Shown here: piece after piece, positions 9,401-18,019 of the stretch | Layout: each line of letters begins with the position of its first letter | Numbering within the stretch: the stretch's first letter is position 1 | Source of the DNA: Nemertoderma westbladi | Taxonomy: Eukaryota > Xenacoelomorpha > Nemertodermatida > Nemertodermatidae | Assembly: GCA_032718475.1 (NCBI GenBank) | Contig: JAUCBJ010008772.1 | Location: 1 to 35,624, forward strand | Reading direction: 5' to 3' | Length of the DNA: 35,624 nucleotides | Notes under the pieces: generated by a model | What the model was told of the DNA's origin: nothing | What the model saw: only the letters and a program-made list of their open reading frames with translations | The model's database searches: none | Position numbers and translations under genes: made by a program

Positions 9401-10300
9401 TGGGAGAGAGTCTCGGTTGACTTTAAAGGACCCATACCATCAGCCACCAGAAATAAATACTTATTCGTTTGCATTGATGAGTTTTCGAGATTTCCATTTG
9501 CATTTCCTGTACCAAACATGAAGTTAGAAACTGTTGAGCGATGTTTAACATCGCTGTTTACTCTATTTGGTCCATGTAAGTCTGTCCATTCTGACAGAGG
9601 ATCACAGTTCGAAAGTCAGAAATTTAGAGATTATCTTGAATCATGGAATATTACTAAAACACGTACAACTGCCTATCATCCTTCAGGTAATGGGCAGTGT
9701 GAACGGTACAACGGAATAATTTGGCGGCACATTCTGCTTCGGTTGGCAGAGTCCAATAAGAATGTGAACCAATGGGAGTCAGAGCTGGATAATGCATTGG
9801 GGAATATACGTGCCTTGACTAACCGTATTACAGGTGTCACACCTCACTCGAGGTTCTTAAGATTTAACAGATTCTCTACAGTCGCACCCAGGCCATCCAG
9901 CTCCGATAAACCCTATGTAAAATTCACGGGACCAACCTGGTTGAGGAATGGCAACTGGGTATTCTGTAAGAAGGGACCTACACAGTCTCTTGTCAAAGCG
10001 CAAGTGATAGAAGTAATCTCCAACCAGATTGTAAAGGTTGATGATGGCAATGGTTGGATAGACACAGTGAATATCTCTAAACTATCGCGCTGTCCCCAGT
10101 CGATAGTGGATTCAGTGGAGCAAGTCGATAATGACAATATGAATCCTGGGAATACAGAAGAGGAAACGTTCGATATAAGTTATGATTTTGCGGTGAATAG
10201 TCCCTCAAATCATGGAGAAGAGCCCCAGAGCTCTACCACTACAAGGAACACACATAATACTCAGACTTCATGTACTAGGAGTGGTCGTGTATATAAATAG
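6458..10300 (+). CDS. gag-pol: Gag-Pol polyprotein, Ty3/mag-like retrotransposon
   Basis: This 1280-residue single-frame polyprotein would form particles, reverse transcribe the element RNA and integrate the DNA. Domains in order: a retrotransposon capsid region (about 30-200, with W..L..SGEKA and YSSKQ.DGASLDDF); two zinc knuckles (about 265-302, the second a canonical CX2CX4HX4C, the first a variant CX2CX5HX4C); an aspartic protease with D356-P-G-S instead of the usual D-S/T-G; RT with FSKFDLRSAYHQ and V639-D-D instead of Y-x-D-D; RNase H starting at ETDASDSAIGG; and an integrase with an N-terminal H-H-C-C zinc domain and catalytic D988, D1046 and E1082 (D-35-E spacing). The tail has no obvious chromodomain. 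The V-D-D motif and single frame suggest the mag/K02A2.6-like side of Ty3. The ATG is the first in frame, 27 bases after the LTR. No frameshift or stop is present. Confidence 0.96.
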   Translation: MAEADQSTGTNTEPYDVGTGQRRTGPTLSRVLEKFNPDKDDFSQWMNQFKRFIRLSRVPDSEKVDWLLLYSGEKAARYYDEVKVWGTLNPGETEFTQAVSFLEKKLMMERNALSERVKLYSSKQSDGASLDDFVSDLRKNISFCRFPAAFENEALRDAFCTGVASDDIRVAVFRAYKSAEKSGNVFGFEDAFSTAEIEQSSVRAAVEHSGGVTASHGSKVANVPRALTRLAETGPGVDGSSIHNPAYVCSGRATQQSSPSGKWRCFGCGSAAFHSKTECRARSVDCHKCGKPGHFARMCRSTTPGSKPTGNVAPGNSSSSAAFRVAANDGHQNTGGSLRKFVTAKVNDIQLDWLVDPGSDITLVDLHTAKKFKWQINGSTIGTSCLSIGNQSLNILGKVETIIEIDNRYIVVPVFIARELCDPAILGVSALKEFTEVQLPFGGNQGNLRVSSCSGGLLEEFQELFVEENVGLAVEPVSVIILNSEATPIRSASRYRSSDDRKFIQSEVTRLLGDGVIEPSQSPWRSQCVISHEGDKRRFCIDYASTINQFTEHDAYPFPVVSEIIDRIAVGKVFSKFDLRSAYHQLPIKEEERPYTAFEAGGKLFQFNRLPYGVTNGTAVFQREIMNIISDLEGVEVIVDDVVVFGNDTKEHDERVRKFLERARIAQMRFKLTKCEFHKTEIQFMGHIIGNGCTKPDPSRYQGLMDLPVPSNKKALERLVGICVYYSKWVKNFAMVANPLFVSLKEGCFPLNSECIQAITEIKRQIVESCLLIPNLVDPLVLETDASDSAIGGMLSQNGRPIAFISHSLSQTERYWSTPELEAFAIYYCVDKLRDFLMGRRFEILTDQEGVSYLLDERPKTKVKNRKLCRWRIELAEFAFEISYRRGTDNIIADALSRCCASQSSDGGLQDGQGSVSLDTIHRGLGHPGVERTYQFIKQFYDWPGLKQDCAKICHDCIICCEQKPRFVKPTPGTITSSTEPWERVSVDFKGPIPSATRNKYLFVCIDEFSRFPFAFPVPNMKLETVERCLTSLFTLFGPCKSVHSDRGSQFESQKFRDYLESWNITKTRTTAYHPSGNGQCERYNGIIWRHILLRLAESNKNVNQWESELDNALGNIRALTNRITGVTPHSRFLRFNRFSTVAPRPSSSDKPYVKFTGPTWLRNGNWVFCKKGPTQSLVKAQVIEVISNQIVKVDDGNGWIDTVNISKLSRCPQSIVDSVEQVDNDNMNPGNTEEETFDISYDFAVNSPSNHGEEPQSSTTTRNTHNTQTSCTRSGRVYK

Positions 10301-10510
10301 ATTAGGAGGCCACACATAAAGACATTGCACTGGTAAAGTAGGGTTTCCTTTTTTTGGGTATGTAATCAATATTTTCTTTAGTATTGTTAGTCTTAAACTG
10401 TAACTAAATTGGTAACTAGGTATAGACTTTCGGAACTAATGACATCCTCCTTTGTAACGTTTTCTTCGGATTTTTCCTGAAATATATATTATATATTTTA
10501 GCTTTATTAG
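10301..10510 (+). other. 3' untranslated region of the Ty3/mag-like element
   Basis: About 210 AT-rich bases separate the gag-pol stop from the polypurine tract. No open frame is conserved and no envelope gene is present. Confidence 0.7.
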
Positions 10511-10520
10511 CGGGGGAGTA
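10511..10520 (+). promoter_or_regulatory. Polypurine tract
   Basis: CGGGGGAGTA lies directly before the 3' LTR. The purine run GGGGGAG would resist RNase H and prime plus-strand DNA synthesis. Confidence 0.8.
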
Positions 10521-10728
10521 TGTAGAGTTTGTGTAGTGTGTAGTACAGGGCGAAATACGGTACCGTACCTATGGTTATATATATAGGCCTACATACAGAT
10601 TGTAGTAGCTGTGCCTGATGTATTAATACTTGTATTGCGTTACCGTTAGTTAGGCTATATGATGTTAGCCTATTATATTATATTGTATTTGGAATATTGA
10701 AGTTGTATCTCTTTCTCAACGCTCGACA
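10521..10728 (+). repeat. 3' LTR
   Basis: This is a 208-bp copy identical to 6223-6430 on direct reading, followed by ACTAG at 10729-10733. It contains the same TATA stretch and the same self-complementary 15-mer. Confidence 0.95.
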
Positions 10729-11448
10729 ACTAGACTGTGAAATGTCCCGTAACATGAATATATACAGCGACACTCCTGTGCGCCAAGTGGCAGTAGAAAA
10801 CTTTACCCTACAGAGATATCTTTATTAGACACTTCGGTTAAATCTTTATATATATATCCTTTTTTTTATTTAATTTAATATTAATCCCCTGTATATCTTA
10901 TTTATGTCCCTTGTTAGTCTGTATAGTCCGTATTGGTAGCCTATAATTATTTTTGAGAACATTACTTGCAAATATATTTAGCTATATTTTTAGTAGGCCT
11001 ATTTTCACATATTTTTAATGTAATTATATTTGAGATCATTATTATTTGTAATTATTTTAAGCCATTCTGTATTGGCGTAATTATTATATTTGAGAACATT
11101 AATTGTAATTATTTGTAGCTACTGTACCTACTATCTCTACACAACATTATTTGAAATTATTTTTGAACGCAGTTAACATTTTGTAAGTAAGACAAACATA
11201 TTGTAAATATACCCTTTTTTAGCAACTACTTTACAGTATATAAATACGCTGATTAGCTTACTTTTGCCAGATATGCAGATATGTGTGTATGCAGTATCTC
11301 TAAATTTAAAGGTGCAGTCATGAACTTATTGTTACTCTGGCGTCATTAATAACATAAGCAAGACGGGTCTATTTGGCGGTATACCCCGGACGAGAATGGG
11401 AAATGGAAACGCGATAGGAAGTGGAGATTGCCAACGCCCGCCGCTAAA
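10729..11448. other. AT-rich spacer, possibly LINE 5' region
   Basis: No gene is supported. It contains degenerate direct repeats of the form ATATTTGAGAACATTA with TAATTATTTGTA (about 10945-11120). From about 11340 the composition becomes GC-richer and weakly coding, and probably belongs to the 5' region or an ORF1 remnant of the following LINE, but no domain is recognisable. Confidence 0.5.
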
Positions 11449-12503
11449 TCTCCAGCACAGGCGACAACCGAAGAAAACAACACTACTGCCGACCAAGAGG
11501 AAAACTAGAGAGGGGAGGAGGCAATACAGATCCGCGCCTGAAATGTTGTCTACTGAACTCTAGATCGCTGAAAAACAAGATACATGATCTCGAACATTTG
11601 ATCGTTTCCTCTAATTACGACGTCCTCGCTATCACCGAGACTTGGTTGGACGGATCGGTCACTGATTCAATGGTGGGTTTCAAACAGCATCAGGTTTTTC
11701 GAAAAGATCGCCCCTCTCTTGGCGGCGGGGTGGCAATACTGGTGCGCAACAACATTCGTTGTGTGAATGTTCCTCTCCCTAACAACCTGGATGGACTCGA
11801 GGTGGTCGCTGTCGATTTTCTCGGGTCGACTCCTTTCCGTATGGTTTGCGCCTACAGAACCCCAGATTCTGAAACCGGAGAAGAGAGAGCGGAGAAGTTG
11901 GAACTGGACTGCAAACTGAGGCAATGTATCTCATCGCTGTGCGACGTCACCCAACCTTGTCTCGTGGTAGGCGATTTCAATCTGCCTGATTTTAACTGGA
12001 AGGATTTTAATTACCCATCAAGCCACAACTACGAACAGTTTTCTTTATTTATTTTAGAAAATGGTTTTGATCAACTGGTTACAAGACCCACTCGTGAGGA
12101 TAATATTTTAGATATAATTTTAGTTTCTGACGAATCAATTGTGTCTGATGTTGAAGTAGGGCATACTTTTTCAACCAGTGACCACTCAATAGTAAACTTT
12201 TATACTTTAGGACCAGACATTTTAATTCCAGTTAACAATTTGGGTTTTTACGATTTTAAAAATGCTGATTTTGTAGGATTTTCCCATTACATTTCGACCA
12301 TTAATTGGCACCTCAATTTTGACTCGTGCAGTACGATTGATGAATTTTGGAACGTTTTTTCAACAGTACTTAAAGACGGTGTTGATAAATTTGTACCATA
12401 CAAACTACTAAACACTAAGAAAAAGGTGTACCCACATCACATTCGCGCACTACAACGAAAGAAAAAGTTACTTTGGCGCCGGCGCCACACATTTTTTTGG
12501 TAA
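11449..12503 (+). pseudogene. LINE ORF2 endonuclease domain (APE type)
   Basis: This is an exonuclease/endonuclease/phosphatase-fold domain that would nick target DNA for LINE insertion. The frame is open from 11449 (after a TAA) with the first ATG at 11598; homology starts upstream of it at about 11540 (LLNSRSLKNKI). Visible motifs are ITETWL (catalytic Glu region), GGGVAILVRN, VCAYRTP, GDFNLPDFNW (catalytic D and N), DNILDIIL and the terminal S-D-H-S. After RRRHT the frame stops at 12503. Removing one T from the T7 run at 12492-12498 would keep the frame open into the RT portion, so this looks like a single-base frameshift in a fairly young copy of a CR1/L2/jockey-grade LINE. Confidence 0.88.
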
Positions 12504-14301
12504 ATCAGATTACAACCGTTGTTGTAAGGAACTGTCAGAGGCAATTCTCCGATCTGAATGTTTACGAGAATATAAAATTCTAAACAGTGGAAAGGCGAAT
12601 GTTTTGTTTAATTACGTAAACTTAAAGTGCAAATCTAGACAGGGAATTTCACCTCTTTCATTTAATGGTGCCACAATTGTAGATGATGCCGTCAATAAGG
12701 CTGATATTTTCGCTAAGGTTCTGTCAGACAATTTTAATATTGATAATAACGATTGCCCTACATTTACGCGGAGGGTCCCGCAATCTGTATATATTTCTAA
12801 AGTCGATTTTTCAGTTGATCGTGTTTTCTCAATTATTCGTAAATTAGGTTCTAAAACAAGTCGTACGCCTGACGGTTTTCCGTGCATTTTATTCAGTAAT
12901 TTAGCGTCAGTTTTATCTTTACCGTTATCTGTTATTTTTAATATTTCTTTTAAATCACATGCCCTTCCTTCAATTTGGTCTACAGCTATTATTGTCCCGT
13001 TGTACAAAAAAGGAAACTCGAGTGACCCATATAACTACAGACCCGTTTCATTGACTTGTATTGCGTGTAAAATTATGGAGCAGTGTATTAAACAAGATTT
13101 GTGTGATTACTTATTTACTAACAAATTAATTAATAAGGCCCAACATGGCTTCTTAAAAAATAAGTCTACATGTACCCAGCTATTAGAATGTACAAAGGAT
13201 TGGATTAAATTATTGGATAGAAAGTGCACTGTTGATGTAATCTACATAGACTTTGCGAAAGCCTTTGATTCTGTTGTGCACCAAAAACTTTTATGTAAAC
13301 TTTCTTCTTACGGTATAGTAGGTGACTTATTTTATTGGTTAAAGGCTTTTCTCGCATATAGATCACAACGTATTTTAGTTGGTAGTAGTTTCTCGGATTA
13401 TAGTCCAGTTACGTCGGGCACCATACAAGGTAGCGTACTAGGTCCAATTTTATTTGTGCTTTTTATTAACGTTTTACCGGATATTTTTAATTTAGGGTTA
13501 TCGTGTAAACTATTTGCGGACGACGTCAAAATATATGCGCCACCCAGCGACCACTTGCTGATATCACAGTCCCTGTACAAAATCACAGAATGGTCTAATA
13601 AATGGCAGTTGAATATCGCTCCACACAAATGTATAGTGCTCTATTTAGGTTACAATAACCCTCAACAGCAATATTTTCTAGATAGTAAACTTGTTAAAGC
13701 AGAGGATGATTGTAAGGATCTGGGAGTTACGATTTCTTCTGATTTTAAATTTAATAAACATTGCCATGAGCGTGCTCTGAAATCAACTAAAGTAATCAAT
13801 ATGATTTTTAGATGTTTTCGTACTCGTAATATGGCAGCCCTAATTTGTGCTTATAAATCTTACGTGCGTCCCTTATTGGAATATTGTACAGTAATTTGGT
13901 CTCCTTTTACCAAAGGACATATAGATCTGATCGAACACGTACAGAGATATTTTACGCGCAGATTATTTTTTAGATGTAAATTAACCATGGTGCCTTATTT
14001 AGATAGACTTGAGTACTTAAACTTACAACCACTCGAAGTTAGACGTCATGTGTTTGATTTAAAACAGGTTTACTCTATAATCACCGGTGCAGTGCAAATG
14101 AATTTTGATGATTTTTTTAGCTTTGCTTCACGAAGGGGTCTTAGAGGTCACCAATATAAATTGCAACACAATTTTTGCCGCCTACAAATTTGTCAGAAAT
14201 ATTTTTGTAATAGGATAGTTAGTATGTGGAACGACCTACCTTCTAATGCTGCATCAGCCCCAAACATTAATATTTTTAGTAATATTACTAAAAATAGATG
14301 A
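12504..14301 (+). pseudogene. LINE ORF2 reverse transcriptase domain
   Basis: The first ATG in this frame is at 12604, but coding similarity runs from the frameshift at 12492-12498, so that ATG is not the true start. RT blocks in order: VPLYKKG..SDPYNYRPVSL, KSTCTQL, DFAKAFDSV, SGTIQGSVLGPILFVLF and the catalytic F-A-D-D (nt 13513-13524). A C-terminal region follows with SYVRPLLEYCTVIWSP and the SMWNDLP block near the end. The enzyme would copy LINE RNA at the nicked target. The C-terminus is abnormal: the TGA at 14299-14301 is formed exactly at the junction of an inverted duplication, so the last residues are probably lost. Confidence 0.9.
13940..14083 (+). repeat. Inverted duplication, sense arm (inside RT frame)
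   Basis: These 144 bases of RT coding sequence appear again as an exact reverse complement at 14299-14442. The spacer between the arms is 215 bases. Confidence 0.95.
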
Positions 14302-14442
14302 TTATAGAGTAAACCTGTTTTAAATCAAACACATGACGTCTAACTTCGAGTGGTTGTAAGTTTAAGTACTCAAGTCTATCTAAATAAGGCACCATGGTTA
14401 ATTTACATCTAAAAAATAATCTGCGCGTAAAATATCTCTGTA
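14299..14442 (-). repeat. Inverted duplication, antisense arm
   Basis: This is the reverse complement of 13940-14083 with no mismatch seen over 144 bases. It replaces the natural end of the LINE coding region. A transcript through both arms could form a 144-bp hairpin. Confidence 0.95.
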
Positions 14443-14837
14443 AAATTTGCACGGGATGTAGACCTTTTAAAATATTGCAGTTTTAACAGATTTTTATAAT
14501 AATTGGATTATTTTTGGCATAACTCATGTTATTATATAATACTATTTATTGTTAATATATCAATTTCAGTACGGGCAGTAGAAAAATATCTTTAACAATA
14601 TTTTTTAGAAAAATATTTTTATCAGGGAAACGTTTAATTATTTAATACTTTTTAGTTACTTTTACATGTACTTATAACGATTAGTATACAAATTAATTAA
14701 CTTAAATAATGGAATGGCTAACCGTAAGTGCACGGGCCTGGTTAGTCTCCTCCCCCACTACTTACTGTATATATTTTTATCTGATGATCTATTTTATTTG
14801 AAATAAATTTCATATGTGCAATTTTTGACTATGGGTG
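14443..14837 (+). other. AT-rich probable LINE 3' UTR
   Basis: No open frame is present. An AATAAA polyadenylation-type signal lies at 14802-14807, shortly before the TAA microsatellite. This fits the 3' end of a CR1/L2-type LINE, though the intervening inversion makes continuity uncertain. Confidence 0.5.
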
Positions 14838-14869
<32 letters not shown>

Positions 14870-14879
14870 AATAATAATA
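14838..14879. repeat. (TAA)n microsatellite
   Basis: About 14 units of TAA with one interruption (AACAAA). Short tandem tails of this kind end many L2/CR1-grade LINEs. The SINE begins immediately after it. Confidence 0.9.
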
Positions 14880-15114
14880 GCGGGGTAGCTCAGTTGGTTG
14901 AGCGCCGGGCCTGCAATCTATTGGTTGTAGGTTCAGCCCCGCCAGGGTCCACTCATCCTTTCATCCACTGGGGTCGATAAAATGAGTACCAGTTAAATAA
15001 CTGGGAGCAAATCTTGGGATAGGAGTAGCGCCCACCCCTACCCTCGGGTAGCAGCTATCGAAAGAGGAGACTTCGGGTCGCCTCCGGCTTCGGCCGACTG
15101 TTTGCTTTTTTTTT
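14880..15114 (+). mobile_element. tRNA-derived SINE with conserved central block
   Basis: The head (14880-14943) resembles a tRNA, with an A box TAGCTCAGTTGG, an anticodon-like loop CTGCAAT and a B box GGTTCAGCCCC, so RNA polymerase III transcription is expected. A body follows with TCATCCTTTCATCC and GGGTCGATAAAATGAGTACC. I recall similar blocks from conserved-core SINEs of marine invertebrates (from memory, not searched). It ends in a T9 run at 15106-15114, which could also terminate polymerase III. It depends on a LINE partner for mobility. A functional tRNA is unlikely because no CCA-ready acceptor end or clean cloverleaf is present. Confidence 0.8.
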
Positions 15115-15348
15115 GAATAACATAACATATACTGGTATAACTTGCAATAGGCCTATTACAGTACAGCAGTATTACAGTATTGTAGCCGGTCAGCCGTTAG
15201 GCAAGTCAGTCTGGCAGTACAGCAGTAACAGAGTAGGCAGTAGGCGACTGACAACTGGCAGGTGTTAGTGTTAGGTTAGGACTACTGCAGTACAGCAGTA
15301 GGGTCCTACTGCGTTCAGTGTTAGGCAAAACAGAAGTAGGCCTAACTG
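15115..15348. other. Spacer rich in CAGTA/GCAGTAC words
   Basis: No gene is supported. The sequence is a cryptically simple mix of ACAGTACAGCAGTA, CTGCAGTACAGCAGTA and GTTAGG words, ending in AACTG, which may be the left target duplication of the next element. Confidence 0.6.
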
Positions 15349-15780
15349 CAGTAGGGAACATACCCTTAAATAAGCTCCAAAAGTGGGTTCTTATTTAAGG
15401 AAAATGGCTCTTATTTAGGGGTTTTTGGGCCTTTTTTGGATATTTTTTCGACATAATATGTAAGAACTTGTTTCAAGAAAAAATACCGCATAATTTTATT
15501 TCACATTATAAAAGTTGGGTCTTTCTTGAACATAATGCAAAAAACCAGAAAACATTTCACCGTCCGGTTTTTTTTCTACAAGCGTTTTAAAATTGCATCA
15601 AAAATACGACCAGTTCCTAAATAAGAGGGATTTTTTAAATTTACCTTATTTAAGACATCGAAATTGTACACATAAATACTAAAAGTCCTTAAATAAGAAC
15701 TTTTTGACATGGGTTTCTTATTTAGGTATACAATTTCATTCAAAAATCTGCATACTCCTTAAATAAATTAAATATTTCTC
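15349..15780 (+). repeat. Left terminal inverted repeat with CCTTAAATAAG boxes
   Basis: CCT(T)AAATAAG or its complement occurs at 15364, 15390, 15410, 15616, 15645, 15687, 15717 and 15757 (the last partial). The alternating orientation of a near-palindromic word suggests protein-binding sites or folding potential. The match to 18020-18453 is about 95 percent by eye. Confidence 0.9.
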
Positions 15781-16015
15781 ATTTCTCATATATTAAATTA
15801 AATAAATTAAATTGAATAAATTAAATTAAATTAAATAATTTAAATTAAATATCCTTATATAATATCTCTTATAACCTCGTCTCCCAGCCCCGTCCTCCTT
15901 CCTGCCTTCTGCCTATATGCTTATGAGATGACAGTTATGACCTAACTGCCTAACCTTGACAGGACATTGCAAGATGCAGAGATAAGGGAGCTTCATTTGA
16001 TAGGTGCAAAAATGC
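15781..16015. other. AT-rich (AAATTAAATT) tract and short unique segment
   Basis: Bases 15780-15852 are degenerate (TTAAATTAAA) simple sequence. Bases 15853-16015 are unique sequence without a supported gene. Confidence 0.6.
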
Positions 16016-17073
16016 ACAACGAGCAACAATGACCAACAATAAGCAACAACGAGCAACAAATGAACAATGAGTAACAAAACAACGAGCAACAACGAGTAAC
16101 AACGAGCAACAATGAGCAACAACGAGTAACATTGAGCAATAATAAAGTACAACAACGAGCAATAATGAGGAACAACGACTGAACGAACAACAATGAGCAA
16201 CAACGAGTAACAATGAGCAAGTACGACTCTACGAGTAACATTGAGAAACAATGAGCAACAACCAGACAACGAGCAAAAATGAGCAATAATAAAGTACAAT
16301 GAGCAACAGTGAGAAACACAAACAACGAACAACAATGAGCAATAATGAGGAACAACGACTGAACGAGCAACAACGAGTAACATTGAGAAACAACAAGCAA
16401 CAATGAGCAATAATAAAGTACAACAACGAGCAACAATGAGCAACAATGAGCAACAATGAGGAACAACGACTGAATGAGCAATAATAAAGTACAACAACGA
16501 GCAACAATGAGTAATAATGAGCAACAACGAATAATAATAAAGTACAACAAACGAGAAACAACGACCAATAATTAGGACATGAGGAACAACGAGTAACAAT
16601 GAGCAACAATGACAATGAGTAACAATGAGTAACATTGGGCAATAATAAAGTATAACAACGAGTAACATTGAGCAACAACGAGAAACACTGAGCAATAATA
16701 AAGAACAACAACGAGCAACAATGAGCAACAACGAGAAACAACGAGCAATAATGAGCAACAACGAGTTATATTGAGCAACAATGAGCAATAATAAAGTACA
16801 ATAACGAGCGCAACAGTGAGCAACAACGACTGAACGAGCAACAACGAACTTAATATTGAGCAACAACGAGCAACAATGAGCAATAATAAAGTACAACAAC
16901 GAGCAACAATGAGCAACAACGAGCAATAATAGAGTACAGCGAGCAACAACGATCAAAAATAAAGTACAACTAACGAGCAACAATGAGCACCAACAAGCAA
17001 CAATGAGCAACAATGACCAACAACAAGAAATAATAAAGCACAACGAGCAGCAATGAGCAACAACGAGCAACAA
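16016..17073. repeat. 1.06-kb tandem array of 10-bp GAGCAACAAY units
   Basis: The array is made of 10-bp units GAGCAACAAC/GAGCAACAAT and variants. A longer word GAGCAATAATAAAGTACAAC recurs about 11 times at irregular spacing, and CGACTGAACGAG recurs four times, giving a nested higher-order structure. Because a 10-bp period rotates through all frames and the units contain no minus-strand stop, long Leu/Cys/Val-rich minus-strand frames appear here. They are artefacts of the repeat. Confidence 0.92.
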
Positions 17074-17095
17074 ACTGCGTCGAACCGGATTGAAT

Positions 17096-17497
17096 GTGGG
17101 GGAGAGCCACATTCAAGTGAGCGAAGCCTTAGCATTAAATTAACATAATAAACATTAACGAGTTGTCTGTCGTCATTGGAAATTTTTTTATCGCTAATAA
17201 CTCGGTCATTCCTTGATGAAATTAAACGAAACTTGGTATGTATGTATTCTGTCAAATTAGAAATAATCTGAAGTTTGGTAAGAAACAAACGAACGCAATG
17301 AGGCAAATTAAGGAGACGAGTATTGTGTTGAACGACCTCTGACTAACGAAAGATAACATGTTAATAGAGTGGGGCCCCAATCAGCTAGGGCTAGCTAATA
17401 TACATTTTATTATAAGAAGGTTGCCAACACATTGTTACTATCAGGGCTAGCTAAGGCTTTGCTCACTTCATGCTGCGCAAAGGTCCCATGAACGTGT
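17096..17497. repeat. Compact copy of the GTGGGGC...CGTGTC repeat family
   Basis: It shares, in order, four landmarks with the larger copies at 24922-28247: a head resembling GTGGGGCGAGCCAC..AGTGAG..GCCTTAGC; AATAACTCGG...GATGAAAT...AAACTTGGTA; CGAACGCAA.GAGGC...GACGAGTA; and a tail GCTGCGCAAAGGTCCCATGAA. Its length is about 400 bp against about 1.55 kb. The tail contains a degenerate inverted GTGGGGC, so terminal inverted symmetry is possible. Confidence 0.75.
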
Positions 17498-18019
17498 CCC
17501 ACTGCTGCCTGAGCCAGTTGAGCCAAAACGTCATCCAGTCATCATCTTTAACCTTCATAACGTCTATCAGCTGCCCGACCGAACCATCTTTGTGCCTATT
17601 GACATGACATTGACATTGGTTTTTTTTCACACCTTTCAAGAACAACATTGTGGACAATCCATCTAAGTGGGACGTAACGCGGAGCAGAAGAGGAAATGCA
17701 GGACACAAGTTAGTTTTTCGAAACTGTGCGGCGATGTCCAGTTACTTCGAAGTACGTGTCATCGAAATACGTGACAATGTATGTGCGCTCAGATGGGCGA
17801 TGGGCTATTCTTTTGAATATCAATGGGCTATTCTATGCTACCGTGGAAGGCAGAAGGTAAGAATGCCAGTGCTAGCAACTTCATTATGATACGATATTCT
17901 ATAGAGGATTTATAGAGTGCAGTGCAACCATTGTCCTTACCCTTAACCCAACAATTAGCAATATACAGACTGACATAAATTAAAGAATTATGAAAGAAGT
18001 GTAACACATACTGTAAGGA
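17498..18019. other. Non-coding interior of the long-TIR element
   Basis: No recognisable gene is present. A minus-strand frame of 81 codons (17463-17708) has no known motif and partly overlaps a repeat, so it is not called. Bases 17900-18019 are AT-rich. Confidence 0.5.

Larger units (their letters stand above)
6223..10728 (+). mobile_element. Complete Ty3/mag-like LTR retrotransposon
   Basis: This 4.5-kb element is bounded by two 208-bp LTRs that begin TGTAGAG and end CTCGACA. I find them identical base for base. ACTAG flanks both sides. It carries one uninterrupted gag-pol frame, a polypurine tract and a self-complementary primer region. Identical LTRs, an intact frame and a clean duplication imply a very recent insertion and a possibly active element. 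It inserted next to an old LINE fragment. Confidence 0.95.

Noticed and set aside
10301-10520. Envelope gene in the Ty3/mag-like element
   Set aside because: Only about 210 AT-rich bases separate gag-pol from the polypurine tract, with no open frame.
12492-12604. Programmed frameshift between LINE endonuclease and RT
   Set aside because: In this LINE grade both domains are normally in one ORF and there is no slippery heptamer with a downstream pseudoknot; a simple T-run indel explains it.
14880-14943. Functional tRNA gene
   Set aside because: It has A and B boxes but continues into a SINE body, and the cloverleaf is imperfect.
15913-17112. Minus-strand frame of 399 codons, rich in Leu, Cys and Val
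   Set aside because: It is produced by the 10-bp tandem array, which lacks minus-strand stops in all frames; parallel frames of similar composition exist in the other two phases.
17463-17708. 81-codon minus-strand frame
   Set aside because: No recognisable motif; it overlaps the tail of a repeat copy and has no supporting context.
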